A DNA stretch of 64,000 nt from Dokdonia sinensis (lineage in GTDB: Bacteria > Bacteroidota > Bacteroidia > Flavobacteriales > Flavobacteriaceae), in NCBI RefSeq assembly GCF_003688895.1, contig NZ_REFV01000003.1:186001-250000 (forward strand), written 5' to 3'. This document shows, piece after piece, positions 9,906 to 17,711 of the stretch; the stretch's first letter is position 1; each line of letters begins with the position of its first letter. The translations under genes were made by a program, and so were the position numbers. The notes below the pieces were generated by a model. It made no database searches. It was not told where the DNA came from and saw only the letters and a program-made list of their open reading frames with translations.

Positions 9906-11507
9906 ATGAAGTTAGTACACACGATAACACTCTTGTTATTTTCGATAACGCTCATTGCTCAGATAGAGAATGATGCAGAATATGCTGTTCTTGAAGACTC
10001 AGACAAGGCACAAATATCTTCTAGTCAGATAGGTGATAACGGCTTTAAGTTTGAAACTTTTAAAACAGGTATAAATTCTGAATATGCAGATTATGGAATA
10101 GGCTTTTACAGGGAGAAATTTTTGTCATTTTCTGCTCGTAAAATTGGAGCTTTAGCAAAAAAAGATCCCGCTACTTCAGAACCCTTTACAAAACTTTATT
10201 GTTCAGAAATAAGCTACGAGTATGATTTAAACCGCCCTAACTTATTTTCCCACATTCTCAATAAAAATGAAAATTTAGGCACCGTTTCTTTCTCGGCAGA
10301 CGGGAAGAAACTATTCTATACTGCAAGCTCAGACAATGACACACAACGCTTCCAATTGTATAGTGCAGATATGAATCCAGAGCGTGAAGGACAGTTTATT
10401 AATATAGAGCTAGTTCCTTTTAACAATCCAGATTATTCTTTTGAAAACCCTCACTTAAGCCGTGATGGAAAAACGTTATTCTTTGCTTCTAATCTACCTG
10501 AAGCATTGGGTGGATTTGACATCTTTCAAGTTAGCATAAAAGAAGATGGCTCATATGGTGACGTAGAGCGCGTAGAGGGCGCGGTAAACACAGTGCTAGA
10601 TGAAAAATTTCCACAGACGTCACTAGATGGTAAATATCTTTATTTCTCATCTAAGGGTCACTCTAATCTGGGTGGCTATGATATTTTTAGAAGTCGTAAA
10701 GCAGATTTAGGGTATGTTGCAACGCGTAATCTGGGAAACACTATTAATACATCTGCAGACGAAATCGCCTATATTCCAGCTACAAAAACAGTAGGATATA
10801 TGACTTCAAACCGCAAAGGCGGAAAGGGAAGTTATGACATTTACAAGCTTACAGAGTTTATGGTAGACCAGACCGCAAGCGGAGTTGTGCTTGATCTAGA
10901 GACTGGGATCCCACTTGAGAAAGCAACTGTTGTCTTACTAGATGCCCAGGGAACTGAAGTTGCTACATTACAAACTGCTCCAAACGGAACATATCGTTTT
11001 CCTGTAGATGCTTTTCTAGAGTATACTATCATTGCTTATAAAGACGGTTTTGAGAATGGATCTCTAGACTTAAAAACAGATACAAATCTTGTAAGCGTAT
11101 TTGAAAACAACCTAACATTAAAAGCAGCAGCCGCAGAAATCATTAAAACAGATGAAAAATCGTATATCAAAATAGATAATATACAGTTTGACTACAACAG
11201 CTCAGATATCAAACCCGTAAGCACCGTTACGCTCAATACCGTTTTCCAAACATTAAAAGCAAATCCTGATATAAAGGTGGCTATTAACGCTCACTCAGAC
11301 CAGCGTGGCAAAGACAGCTATAATCTACAACTTTCAGAAAAACGCGCTGCATCTGTATTACAATATCTTACGGACAAGGGCATTTCTAAAAGTCGATTAA
11401 TCTCAAAAGGATACGGAGAGACACAACCCATAAATATATGTGACCCGTGTAATTTAGAACAGTACGAGGAAAATAGACGAGTGGAATTTGTCATTATTCC
11501 AGACTAA
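9906..11507 (+). CDS. OmpA-family envelope protein with PD40 propeller and carboxypeptidase-regulatory-like domain
   Basis: 533 residues from the ATG at 9906; an ATG at 9870 would prepend 12 residues before the signal peptide MKLVHTITLLLFSITLIAQ. Order: signal peptide; several PD40/WD40-like blades (SFSADGKKLFYTAS, LSRDGKTLFFAS, SLDGKYLYFSS, GGFDIF, GGYDIF); a carboxypeptidase-regulatory-like domain (ASGVVLDLETGIPLEKATV); and a C-terminal OmpA peptidoglycan-binding domain (IQFDYNSSDIKP ... NAHSDQRG ... RLISKGYGE). The same domain set, minus an N-terminal TPR, is seen in PorE-type T9SS envelope proteins; a direct T9SS role here is inference. Followed by a strong terminator. Confidence 0.9.
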   Translation: MKLVHTITLLLFSITLIAQIENDAEYAVLEDSDKAQISSSQIGDNGFKFETFKTGINSEYADYGIGFYREKFLSFSARKIGALAKKDPATSEPFTKLYCSEISYEYDLNRPNLFSHILNKNENLGTVSFSADGKKLFYTASSDNDTQRFQLYSADMNPEREGQFINIELVPFNNPDYSFENPHLSRDGKTLFFASNLPEALGGFDIFQVSIKEDGSYGDVERVEGAVNTVLDEKFPQTSLDGKYLYFSSKGHSNLGGYDIFRSRKADLGYVATRNLGNTINTSADEIAYIPATKTVGYMTSNRKGGKGSYDIYKLTEFMVDQTASGVVLDLETGIPLEKATVVLLDAQGTEVATLQTAPNGTYRFPVDAFLEYTIIAYKDGFENGSLDLKTDTNLVSVFENNLTLKAAAAEIIKTDEKSYIKIDNIQFDYNSSDIKPVSTVTLNTVFQTLKANPDIKVAINAHSDQRGKDSYNLQLSEKRAASVLQYLTDKGISKSRLISKGYGETQPINICDPCNLEQYEENRRVEFVIIPD

Positions 11508-11540
11508 ATTATTCTAGTATTAACCATTTTATTTTTGAAG

Positions 11541-11568
11541 TAGTCATCAGTTGGGGGACTGATGGCTA
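11541..11568 (+). terminator. Intrinsic terminator of the OmpA-family gene
   Basis: Ten-bp stem AGTCATCAGT / ACTGATGGCT with a six-base loop, followed by a T-rich tract. The single non-Watson-Crick pair is T-G on the plus strand but would be C-A on the minus strand, which assigns it to the plus-strand transcript. Confidence 0.8.
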
Positions 11569-11602
11569 TTTCTTTTTTAGCACATTGTGCAGAATTAAAA
11601 AT

Positions 11603-11627
11603 GCCGCTTAGCTTCATCGCTAGCGGC
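11603..11627 (-). terminator. Intrinsic terminator, probably for the 228-residue hypothetical gene
   Basis: GC-rich stem GCCGC...GCGGC extended by TAGC/GCTA with a one-base bulge, flanked by A5 and T5 tracts, so it could work on both strands. It lies 25 nt beyond the minus-strand stop codon. Confidence 0.75.
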
Positions 11628-11652
11628 TTTTTCTATTCGTTGTGTGATGTAT

Positions 11653-12339
11653 TTACTCCTGCTCGTGCACAAGCGTCGCTTCGTAATCCTCAACATACTT
11701 AAAATCTTCAAACCAGCGATTAGAGCTCAATATGTCAAAAGTTACTGTAGTATCTGTTTCTGAAACTTTATTGAGTTGCCAGATAATGTCTTTTGCTTCC
11801 AGAAAATCACCCTCTACAAGCTCTTCCTTAAAGAGCCTCTTAAGTAATGTATTATCTGGCATTCCTTGAGCAAGTACTCTTATGATTTGTGCTTCTGTAT
11901 CGTCTTTAAAAACATCAAGCATCATTTTGCTTTTTACTGTAAACGTAACGTGAAAATGGATTGCCTTAGGATGCGGAAACTTACCGTTATAGGCCTTATA
12001 TAAAATTTGCCCAGCGTTAAAAAACGTCTCATGCATAGACATATCTGAGTATTCTTCCCAAGGATGCTCGTTGAGCATTTCGTGTGATAAATTAGCTATC
12101 TGCCCTTTATTGAGCTGATCTTTAAAAAGATATTTTAGCACAATTTCGGCGGCCTCGTTGGGTTCATTGTCAGATAGTGACAGCAGACACATTTCTTCTA
12201 ATTCGGCATCAGATAGTTCGGCGGTGTCCCCATAGTCCATTATTTCTAATAGGTTTCTATAGTCGTCAGTATTCCAAGAGTTTGGTAACACTTCGATTGT
12301 TTTCACGTGGTCTGAAGTGACCTTTATATTTATTTTCAT
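11653..12339 (-). CDS. Hypothetical cytoplasmic protein, 228 residues
   Basis: I do not recognise a family. The protein is acidic and mixed alpha/beta, starts MKINIKVTSDHVKTIEVLPNSW, and has no signal peptide or membrane segment. An aromatic/His motif (KAIHFHVTFTV) sits mid-protein and the C-terminal part (TTVTFDILSSNRWFEDFKYVEDYEATLVHE) looks like beta strands. Codon use and composition resemble the neighbours. It is monocistronic, with its own terminator, and its upstream region holds one iterated palindrome. No function is proposed. Confidence 0.75.
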   Translation of the reverse strand: MKINIKVTSDHVKTIEVLPNSWNTDDYRNLLEIMDYGDTAELSDAELEEMCLLSLSDNEPNEAAEIVLKYLFKDQLNKGQIANLSHEMLNEHPWEEYSDMSMHETFFNAGQILYKAYNGKFPHPKAIHFHVTFTVKSKMMLDVFKDDTEAQIIRVLAQGMPDNTLLKRLFKEELVEGDFLEAKDIIWQLNKVSETDTTVTFDILSSNRWFEDFKYVEDYEATLVHEQE

Positions 12340-12436
12340 TGCTTTCTATTTAAGAAAGAAAGGTAGATAATCGTGGGTCACGGTTTAGTTAAGGACAGCA
12401 TAATAATTTATGCATACTAGAATGGGCTTTAGGTTA

Positions 12437-12452
12437 CGCTTTCGCGAAAGCG
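12437..12452. repeat. Iterated palindrome with extended arms
   Basis: Exact 16-mer within the 20-mer TACGCTTTCGCGAAAGCGTA, further flanked by AGGT and ACCT. It lies upstream of both flanking divergent genes, the second exception to the 3'-of-stop rule. Confidence 0.92.
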
Positions 12453-12511
12453 TAAAAAACCTCATCACCCAACATTATCTTACTTAAAATCGCTCGTTTA
12501 TCAAACATTCA

Positions 12512-12545
12512 GGAAGTATCTACCCACCGCAAGGAAGTATATACC
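12512..12545 (+). promoter_or_regulatory. Candidate AraC-type operator: direct repeat GGAAGTATnTACC, 21-bp period
   Basis: Two copies, GGAAGTATCTACC at 12512-12524 and GGAAGTATATACC at 12533-12545, lie on the same face of the helix (21-bp spacing, two turns). The element is upstream of the AhpD-like gene; the core GGAAGTAT recurs just upstream of the AraC-family gene at 14229-14236. Spacing and layout match how AraC-family regulators bind paired direct half-sites; the link is inference. Confidence 0.5.
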
Positions 12546-12782
12546 ATAATGTGGACAGAAATGCACCGACTACAAGGGCATAACAAAAATGAATAATTAT
12601 GAAAACCACACCAAAGTCTATTTTTAATCTCATAGAGATTTTTAGCAAAGCAAAAAGAACTGTTGCTCAGCAAATTTTTAAAACGAACTGTGACACAAAT
12701 TTTCACGATGATTATTACTGTGATTCAGAACGACCATATATCAATTCATAAACAACAATTATAAACTTTAAAACTTAAAATT

Positions 12783-13331
12783 ATGAGCACATTTAATGTA
12801 CCAACTAGAGCAGAAGTAAGCGAGACCAACCAAGCAATTTTTAACAATCTGGAAAAAGCGTTGGGATTTGTTCCTAACCTTTTTGCAACCTATGCTTATT
12901 CTAAAAACGCACTTAAAAACTATCTGGATTTCTCTAATGCGCCGAGCTCGCTCAAAGCAAAAGAGAAAGAAGTTGTAAATCTTGCAGTAAGCGAGGTAAA
13001 CGGCTGTGATTATTGCCTCTCTGCTCACACCGCAATCGCAGGAATGAACGGATATACTCCTGAACAAATTCTTGAATTACGTTCTGGGAGAGCAACTTTT
13101 GACAGCAAACTTGATGCGCTGGCTAAGCTCGCCAAAAACATTACCGAAAATCGCGGTAATACAGATGCAACTATACTTGAAAACTTCCTTAACGCGGGAT
13201 GGACCAAGGAAAACCTTATCGATACCATATCACTTGTAGGAGATAAAACCATCTCAAACTACATCAATAATACTACGAGAATCCCAGTGGATTTTCCAGC
13301 AATCCAGCCTTTGGAATTAGAGGTTGCCTAG
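12783..13331 (+). CDS. AhpD-like / carboxymuconolactone decarboxylase family protein
   Basis: 182 residues. The all-helical AhpD-like fold is indicated by NGCDYCLSAHT: Cys75-x-x-Cys78 with His82, the redox pair and histidine of AhpD-type peroxidase-linked disulfide proteins. Members handle peroxide or alkylhydroperoxide stress or act on reactive compounds; the exact substrate is not visible. A convergent AraC regulator lies immediately downstream and paired GGAAGTAT repeats lie upstream, suggesting inducible control by that regulator. A plus-strand terminator follows the gene. Confidence 0.85.
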   Translation: MSTFNVPTRAEVSETNQAIFNNLEKALGFVPNLFATYAYSKNALKNYLDFSNAPSSLKAKEKEVVNLAVSEVNGCDYCLSAHTAIAGMNGYTPEQILELRSGRATFDSKLDALAKLAKNITENRGNTDATILENFLNAGWTKENLIDTISLVGDKTISNYINNTTRIPVDFPAIQPLELEVA

Positions 13332-13347
13332 TTTTCCGCTAGATAGA

Positions 13348-13371
13348 AAAGCTCGCTTTAAAGTGAGCTTT
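13348..13371 (+). terminator. Intrinsic terminator of the AhpD-like gene, overlapping the AraC stop
   Basis: AAAGCTCGCTTT/AAAGTGAGCTTT stem followed by TTGTTTTCTT. The one non-canonical pair is G-T on the plus strand (A-C on the minus), favouring plus-strand use. Its centre covers the stop codon of the convergent AraC gene. Confidence 0.75.
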
Positions 13372-14197
13372 TTGTTTTCTTAAAGGCGGTGGGTGGCATA
13401 CCTGTGTGCTTCTTAAAAAATTTAGAAAAATGTCCCGCATCATTAAAGCCAATTTCATATGCGACCTCCTCGGCATTTTTATCTGAATAGAGTAAGAGGC
13501 GTTTTGCCTCAAGAATAATGCGCTCATTTATAATCGCAAGTGGCGATTTATCTCCTGATTTTTTAAAAAGGTTTGAGAGCGTTTTTGGGCTTTTAAAAAG
13601 TAGCTCGGCATACGCTGCTACTTTGTGTTTTGACTTAAAATGCTGTTCTACGAGAATATGATATTGCCGTACAGTGTCAAACTGTGGTTTTGGTATATCT
13701 GGCTCGGGCAATTGCTCTTTTATGAGTCGGCTCGATTTTATGAGTAAGCGTTTGAGCAATACCCGCAACATCTCACCCTGGATGTGATCGCGCGTCTCAA
13801 ATTCTTCTTGAAACATAAAGAACATCGCATCAAAACTTTTAATGGATTTTTCATCTAGTGCTATTTGTGGAGGCTTAGACGACCCATAAAACAAGAACCC
13901 ATTACAAGAAACCTCTGCATCGTGATCTTGTATGCAATAAAACTCACGGTTAAAAAGTAGTGCAACAAGGCCGTCGCTTTGAGCTACTTCAAGCACATTA
14001 AGTGGTGTACAAAAAATGACCTGTCCTTTCTCTAGTTGGACCTTGTATCCATCTACTATAATTTTTCTGCTAGCTTCTTTTGCCCAGAGGATTTTGTACA
14101 AGCCTTTGTCTGCCAGCAATTGTTGTGACGGGGCACAATTAAAATCTGTTAGAACGAGATGACTTTCGTCTTTTGCGTTACGATATTCCAGTTTCAT
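13358..14197 (-). CDS. AraC-family transcriptional regulator
   Basis: 279 residues. The N-terminal two-thirds is a cupin-like sensing region. The C-terminal 100 residues form the double helix-turn-helix of the AraC family, with AYAELLFKSPKTLSNLFKK for the first and AEEVAYEIGFNDAGHFSKFFKK for the second, ending TGMPPTAFKK. It is convergent with the AhpD-like gene. A GGAAGTAT half-site 32 bp upstream of its own start suggests autoregulation. The ligand is unknown. The N-domain, which includes LEKGQVIFCTPL, fits effector binding by a cupin fold. Confidence 0.9.
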   Translation of the reverse strand: MKLEYRNAKDESHLVLTDFNCAPSQQLLADKGLYKILWAKEASRKIIVDGYKVQLEKGQVIFCTPLNVLEVAQSDGLVALLFNREFYCIQDHDAEVSCNGFLFYGSSKPPQIALDEKSIKSFDAMFFMFQEEFETRDHIQGEMLRVLLKRLLIKSSRLIKEQLPEPDIPKPQFDTVRQYHILVEQHFKSKHKVAAYAELLFKSPKTLSNLFKKSGDKSPLAIINERIILEAKRLLLYSDKNAEEVAYEIGFNDAGHFSKFFKKHTGMPPTAFKKTKSSL

Positions 14198-14228
14198 AGC
14201 GGTAAGTTACAAAATGTACAAGCTGTCG

Positions 14229-14236
14229 GGAAGTAT
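14229..14236. promoter_or_regulatory. GGAAGTAT half-site upstream of the AraC regulator
   Basis: Matches the core of the paired repeats at 12512-12545 and lies just upstream of the regulator's start at 14197. No second half-site at 21 bp is seen. Confidence 0.35.
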
Positions 14237-14264
14237 GTCTATGGTAGGAGGTGTTTCCTTACGG

Positions 14265-14272
14265 TAATTTTG
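14265..14272 (+). promoter_or_regulatory. -7 box TAATTTTG
   Basis: Match to TAnnTTTG on the plus strand, 84 nt upstream of the secreted 140-residue protein's ATG; the leader it implies contains the dispersed repeat at 14313-14341. Confidence 0.4.
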
Positions 14273-14312
14273 TTTTATAATAATTGCGCAGGGTGAATGA
14301 GATTTCCGTCAG

Positions 14313-14341
14313 AGTTTAGCCTGAACGTAGCCGAAGGGCAG
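14313..14341. repeat. Dispersed repeat of the CCTGA...GyCGAAG family
   Basis: Segment containing CCTGAACGTAGCCGAAGGG in the leader of the next gene. It aligns with the 21-bp insert in the palindrome at 19118-19138 (CCTGAGCCAAGTCGAAG): CCTGA, a C and CGAAG are shared. Sequences of this kind recur as short dispersed repeats in Bacteroidetes genomes. Confidence 0.5.
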
Positions 14342-14356
14342 AAATAAAATAACATT

Positions 14357-14779
14357 ATGAAAACACTATATATCACATTCGTCACATTAGTACTTACTAC
14401 ATCATTGCTCTCTCAAAACTATTTGGTGAGTAATACGACACGTTCTTACAAAACTCAACCCAGCACATCTATTTCCTCTTTTGTGGTCGAGGTTATAGAT
14501 GACACCACATTTGATTACCGAGAGTTTTTGAGTCAGAGTTCGGACTCTCAATCCCGATTTCGCATAGGTTCTGAAAGAGTTTCAAAAAGAGAACTGACAA
14601 AAATTTTCAGAAAAGGCAGTAGAAAATCTGAAAATGTAGGGCAATTTAAAAATTACTTATCTGAAAACTATCCAAGACTCTCTAGCCAGCTTTCGACTAT
14701 GGAAATAGGATTACTTTTTGAGCAGTTCAGTAAAGGAACGGTGACTCGGTATTTGAACGAATTGCCTAGTATTCTATAA
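14357..14779 (+). CDS. Secreted hypothetical protein, 140 residues
   Basis: A signal peptide is clear (MKTLYITFVTLVLTTSLLSQ, cleavage near residue 20). The mature part is Ser- and Arg-rich (QSSDSQSRFRIGSERVSKREL), with no cysteine, no membrane segment and no family I can name. It ends ...TRYLNELPSIL. It is preceded by a TAATTTTG box and a dispersed repeat, and followed by an interrupted palindrome copy. Function unknown; probably periplasmic. Confidence 0.65.
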   Translation: MKTLYITFVTLVLTTSLLSQNYLVSNTTRSYKTQPSTSISSFVVEVIDDTTFDYREFLSQSSDSQSRFRIGSERVSKRELTKIFRKGSRKSENVGQFKNYLSENYPRLSSQLSTMEIGLLFEQFSKGTVTRYLNELPSIL

Positions 14780-14800
14780 AAAGTGGATTGTTAAATGTCC

Positions 14801-14836
14801 GCTTTCGCGAACCTGCCTTGCCGGCAGGCAGGAGCG
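14801..14836. repeat. Iterated palindrome split by a 21-bp near-palindromic insert
   Basis: GCTTTCGCGAA (14801-14811), then 21 bp (14812-14832; it begins CCTGCC and ends GGCAGG around TGCCGGCA), then AGCGTA. Removing the 21 bp restores an exact palindrome copy. It lies 21 nt after the stop of the secreted 140-residue protein. Confidence 0.85.
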
Positions 14837-14898
14837 TATATCTCATAAATTCTGAAAATCAATAGAACTACCTAATCATTTAGGTAATAATATACGTT

Positions 14899-15216
14899 TT
14901 AAACAGCCTGTAGTTTTGCTAAAACACCCTCTGTTTGTTCAGCATCTATCATTATAATGGGCTCCGCATAGAGTAACGGCATCCTCTCTTTATACGTTTC
15001 TCGTAATCTGAGATTAATTTTATTAAAAAGTAGTGATTTAGACACCCCTTTTAATAGGTGTCTTGTGGTTTGTGCTATAGTATCATTACTACCTATTTCC
15101 TTAAATATTAATTCTTCTGAAATCATTGCATTTGCAATGAGCTTTTCTTTGAGAAGATCCTCTGCGATGGCGTGCAAGAGTCTTTTATCTTCTGAAATTA
15201 CTTGTAGCGTCATCAT
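14899..15216 (-). CDS. CutA-like small protein
   Basis: About 105 residues from the ATG at 15216 (a second ATG follows at 15213); an upstream Met at 15270 lacks support and would run into the TetR promoter region. The pattern of IAEDLLKEKLIANAMI near the N-terminus, then LLFNKINLRLRETYKERMPLLYAEPIIMID, and the length are consistent with the ferredoxin-like CutA divalent-cation-tolerance fold. The usual CutA signature is weak, so this is tentative. It is divergent from the TetR gene. Confidence 0.5.
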   Translation of the reverse strand: MMTLQVISEDKRLLHAIAEDLLKEKLIANAMISEELIFKEIGSNDTIAQTTRHLLKGVSKSLLFNKINLRLRETYKERMPLLYAEPIIMIDAEQTEGVLAKLQAV

Positions 15217-15309
15217 AATATTCAACTTTTCGGAACTTAAAAATAAAAGTAAGCCATTAAACACTATCACAAAATAAAGTTAAACTTTTTTATTCAATAG
15301 CAATACTAT

Positions 15310-15317
15310 TATATTTG
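15310..15317 (+). promoter_or_regulatory. -7 box TATATTTG four bases before the TetR ATG
   Basis: Exact TAnnTTTG match. A T-rich -33 candidate lies 19 bp upstream (15287-15290). Only 4 nt separate the box from the ATG, so transcription should begin at or beside the start codon. Confidence 0.6.
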
Positions 15318-15321
15318 TACA

Positions 15322-15996
15322 ATGGAAAGTCTACAAATACATATAGCGGTAAGTGACGCACTTTACCTTAGAAATCCCGAGAGTACCGAGCTAGGTCGTA
15401 AAATTGTGGGAGTAAGCATAGAGCTCATAGATGAGCTAGGTTTCGAGGGGTTCACATTTAAAAAATTAGGTCAGCGCATAGGGTCTAACGAGAGTTCAAT
15501 TTATCGCTACTTTGAGAGCAAGCATGCATTGCTGGTATATCTTATAAGTTGGTACTGGAGTTGGGTAGAGTACAAACTCGTTTTTGCTACCACAAATGTT
15601 ATAGATGCCCGTTTAAAACTACGAAGTTCTATAGAGATCATTACCCAGAAAATAACTGAAGACACCTCTATCTCTTTTGTAAATGAAGTTCTTCTTAATA
15701 AGATTATCATCGCTGAATCCTCAAAAGCGTATCACACTAAAGATATAGATAAAGAAAACGCAAAGGGTTTCTATAAAACCTACAAGCGCGTTGTGCAACG
15801 TATTAGTGATTTTGTACTGGAAGTAAATCCTACATATGAATTTCCGCATATGTTGATTTCTACTGTAATAGAAGGGGCGCACCACCAGCGCTATTTTTCC
15901 CAGCACCTCCCGTCGCTTACAGATGTGACTGATGGTAAAAATGACATTGTGCGCTTTTATACAGATATGGTGTTTAAGGCACTCGGGGAAGATTAA
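15322..15996 (+). CDS. TetR-family transcriptional regulator
   Basis: 224 residues. The N-terminal TetR helix-turn-helix is visible at about residues 25-70 (IELIDELGFEGFTFKKLGQRIGSNESSIYRYFESKHALL). The rest is a helical ligand-binding/dimerisation domain without a recognisable effector. The gene directly precedes the ABC-HlyD-TolC export genes in the same orientation (51-nt gap), so it probably controls them. The promoter geometry predicts a leaderless mRNA. Confidence 0.9.
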   Translation: MESLQIHIAVSDALYLRNPESTELGRKIVGVSIELIDELGFEGFTFKKLGQRIGSNESSIYRYFESKHALLVYLISWYWSWVEYKLVFATTNVIDARLKLRSSIEIITQKITEDTSISFVNEVLLNKIIIAESSKAYHTKDIDKENAKGFYKTYKRVVQRISDFVLEVNPTYEFPHMLISTVIEGAHHQRYFSQHLPSLTDVTDGKNDIVRFYTDMVFKALGED

Positions 15997-16013
15997 TTGA
16001 ATAAAATGATTTC

Positions 16014-16027
16014 CGCTTTCGCGAAAA
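16014..16027. repeat. Degenerate iterated palindrome
   Basis: CGCTTTCGCGAAAA: left arm intact, right arm lost. It lies 17 nt after the TetR stop codon, the same relative position as intact copies. Confidence 0.6.
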
Positions 16028-16046
16028 TGAAAAAATATAATTTCAA

Positions 16047-17708
16047 ATGAAAGAAATGACACCTTGGCAACGCTTTGTAAATATGCTCGAGCTAGACAGA
16101 CGCGACATTAGACAAATCCTTTTTTATGCAATATTTGCTGGACTTGTGGCGCTCACTTTACCTCTGGGTATTCAAGCCATTATTAACCTTATACAAGGAG
16201 CGCAGGTTTCTACCTCTTGGATAATCCTAGTAATCCTCGTAACTATAGGAGTCGCTTTCCAAGGAATATTACAGCTTATGCAGGTGCGTATTCTGGAGAA
16301 CATCCAGCAAAAGATATTTACGCGTTCCTCATTTGAGTTTGCATATCGTTTTCCGAAATTAAAAATGAGCGAACTCCATAATTATTATCCCCCAGAGCTG
16401 GCAAATAGATTTTTTGATACGCTTACCGTACAAAAAGGGCTTTCTAAAATACTATTGGATTTCCCCGCGGCAATACTTCAGATAGTATTTGGCTTGATTC
16501 TCCTTTCTTTTTATCACCCTTTCTTTATTATATACGGCTTCCTTCTCGTATTACTAGTATATCTTGTATTTAAGTTTACTGCAAAAAAAGGTCTAGAGAC
16601 TAGTCTAGCAGAATCAAAAAATAAATACAAAGTAGCTCACTGGCTGCAGGAAGTAGCACGTTCTCTTGTAAGTTTTAAATTATCTGGGCGTACCTCACTA
16701 GCTCTTAATCGTAATAACTACCTCACAGAATCCTATCTTGAATCGCGTGAAAAGCACTTTAAGGTCTTGTTACTTCAATTAATCCAAATGATTGGCTTTA
16801 AGGTACTAGTTACTGCTGGGCTTCTACTCATCGGAGGTTTACTAGTTCTTAATCAACAGATGAATATAGGCCAGTTTGTGGCAGCAGAAATCATTATTCT
16901 CTTAGTCATAAGCTCTGTAGAGAAGCTCATCACAGGTCTAGAGAGTTTTTACGACGTACTTACATCATTAGAAAAAATAGGTCAGGTAGTAGATAAAAAA
17001 ATGGAAGCACAAGGTGGCTCAAATCCCTTTGAAGTGCGAGATGATGCTACTATACATATAGACCACGTAAGCTACGCTACTCCAGAAACAGGGAACATAC
17101 TCAAAGACATCAATTTAGACATTTACACTAAGGACCGCTTACTTATTACTGGGCTATCTGGATCAGGAAAGTCCACATTACTTAAACTACTCTCTGGTGT
17201 CATTGAGCCTACCGCGGGTAACATATTTATAAATGACTTTTCTTTCAAAGGAATGCATCCTAATTCATATAGATCACAGATAGGTCAAGTGTTACCAGAA
17301 CAAAGCCCTTTTGAAGGAACTATTCTTGAAAACATAAGCTTTGGCAATTCAGAAATAACTACAGAGAGGATATTTGAAGTCATACAACAAGTAGGTTTAC
17401 AGCCATTTATTCGCGCACAAGTAAATGGACTGCAAACTATATTGTTTCCAGAAGGACAGCAAATCCCACATACCATTTCTAAACGTATACTTCTTGCTAG
17501 GGCCATTGTGCACGAACCTAAAATATTAATGCTTAAGGATGCTCTAGAGCATTTTGAGGCTAATGAAGCTAGAAGTATTATGAACTATCTCGCGAGTCCA
17601 GACCGACCTTGGCTACTCATCGTGACAAGTAATAACCAAGATTGGGAAAAAGTTTGCACTAGACATATCATTCTTGAAAGGGGTACTATAATTTCAAAAA
17701 ACAACTAA
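16047..17708 (+). CDS. ABC exporter-type protein (membrane domain plus degenerate ATPase domain)
   Basis: 553 residues. Six-helix type-1 exporter membrane domain (about 25-300), no N-terminal peptidase domain, then a nucleotide-binding domain (about 332-553). Walker A is intact (GLSGSGKST, 369-377). The other motifs are not: the signature reads IPHTI (473-477) instead of LSGGQ, Walker B reads ILMLKD (493-498) with Lys at the Asp position and Asp at the catalytic Glu, and the switch His is Ser528. ATP binding is plausible but hydrolysis is doubtful. The HlyD and TolC genes follow at once, so it forms a type-1-secretion-like envelope machine under the TetR gene upstream. The reading frame is full length, so it is not a simple pseudogene. 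Confidence 0.88.
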   Translation: MKEMTPWQRFVNMLELDRRDIRQILFYAIFAGLVALTLPLGIQAIINLIQGAQVSTSWIILVILVTIGVAFQGILQLMQVRILENIQQKIFTRSSFEFAYRFPKLKMSELHNYYPPELANRFFDTLTVQKGLSKILLDFPAAILQIVFGLILLSFYHPFFIIYGFLLVLLVYLVFKFTAKKGLETSLAESKNKYKVAHWLQEVARSLVSFKLSGRTSLALNRNNYLTESYLESREKHFKVLLLQLIQMIGFKVLVTAGLLLIGGLLVLNQQMNIGQFVAAEIIILLVISSVEKLITGLESFYDVLTSLEKIGQVVDKKMEAQGGSNPFEVRDDATIHIDHVSYATPETGNILKDINLDIYTKDRLLITGLSGSGKSTLLKLLSGVIEPTAGNIFINDFSFKGMHPNSYRSQIGQVLPEQSPFEGTILENISFGNSEITTERIFEVIQQVGLQPFIRAQVNGLQTILFPEGQQIPHTISKRILLARAIVHEPKILMLKDALEHFEANEARSIMNYLASPDRPWLLIVTSNNQDWEKVCTRHIILERGTIISKNN

Positions 17709-17711
17709 GGA

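Larger units (their letters stand above)
12340..12782. other. 443-bp intergenic region with palindrome and candidate operators
   Basis: Separates divergent genes. It holds one iterated palindrome (12437-12452) and a pair of direct repeats (12512-12545). No ORF with credible composition is present; the longest candidate, on the minus strand, has no recognisable features. Confidence 0.7.

Noticed and set aside
12509-12706. 65-codon minus-strand ORF in the intergenic region
   Set aside because: It overlaps the candidate operators and has no recognisable composition, start context or neighbours on its strand.
16047-17708. ABC gene as a pseudogene
   Set aside because: Full-length frame, normal codon use and a tight operon argue against decay; only specific motif residues are changed.
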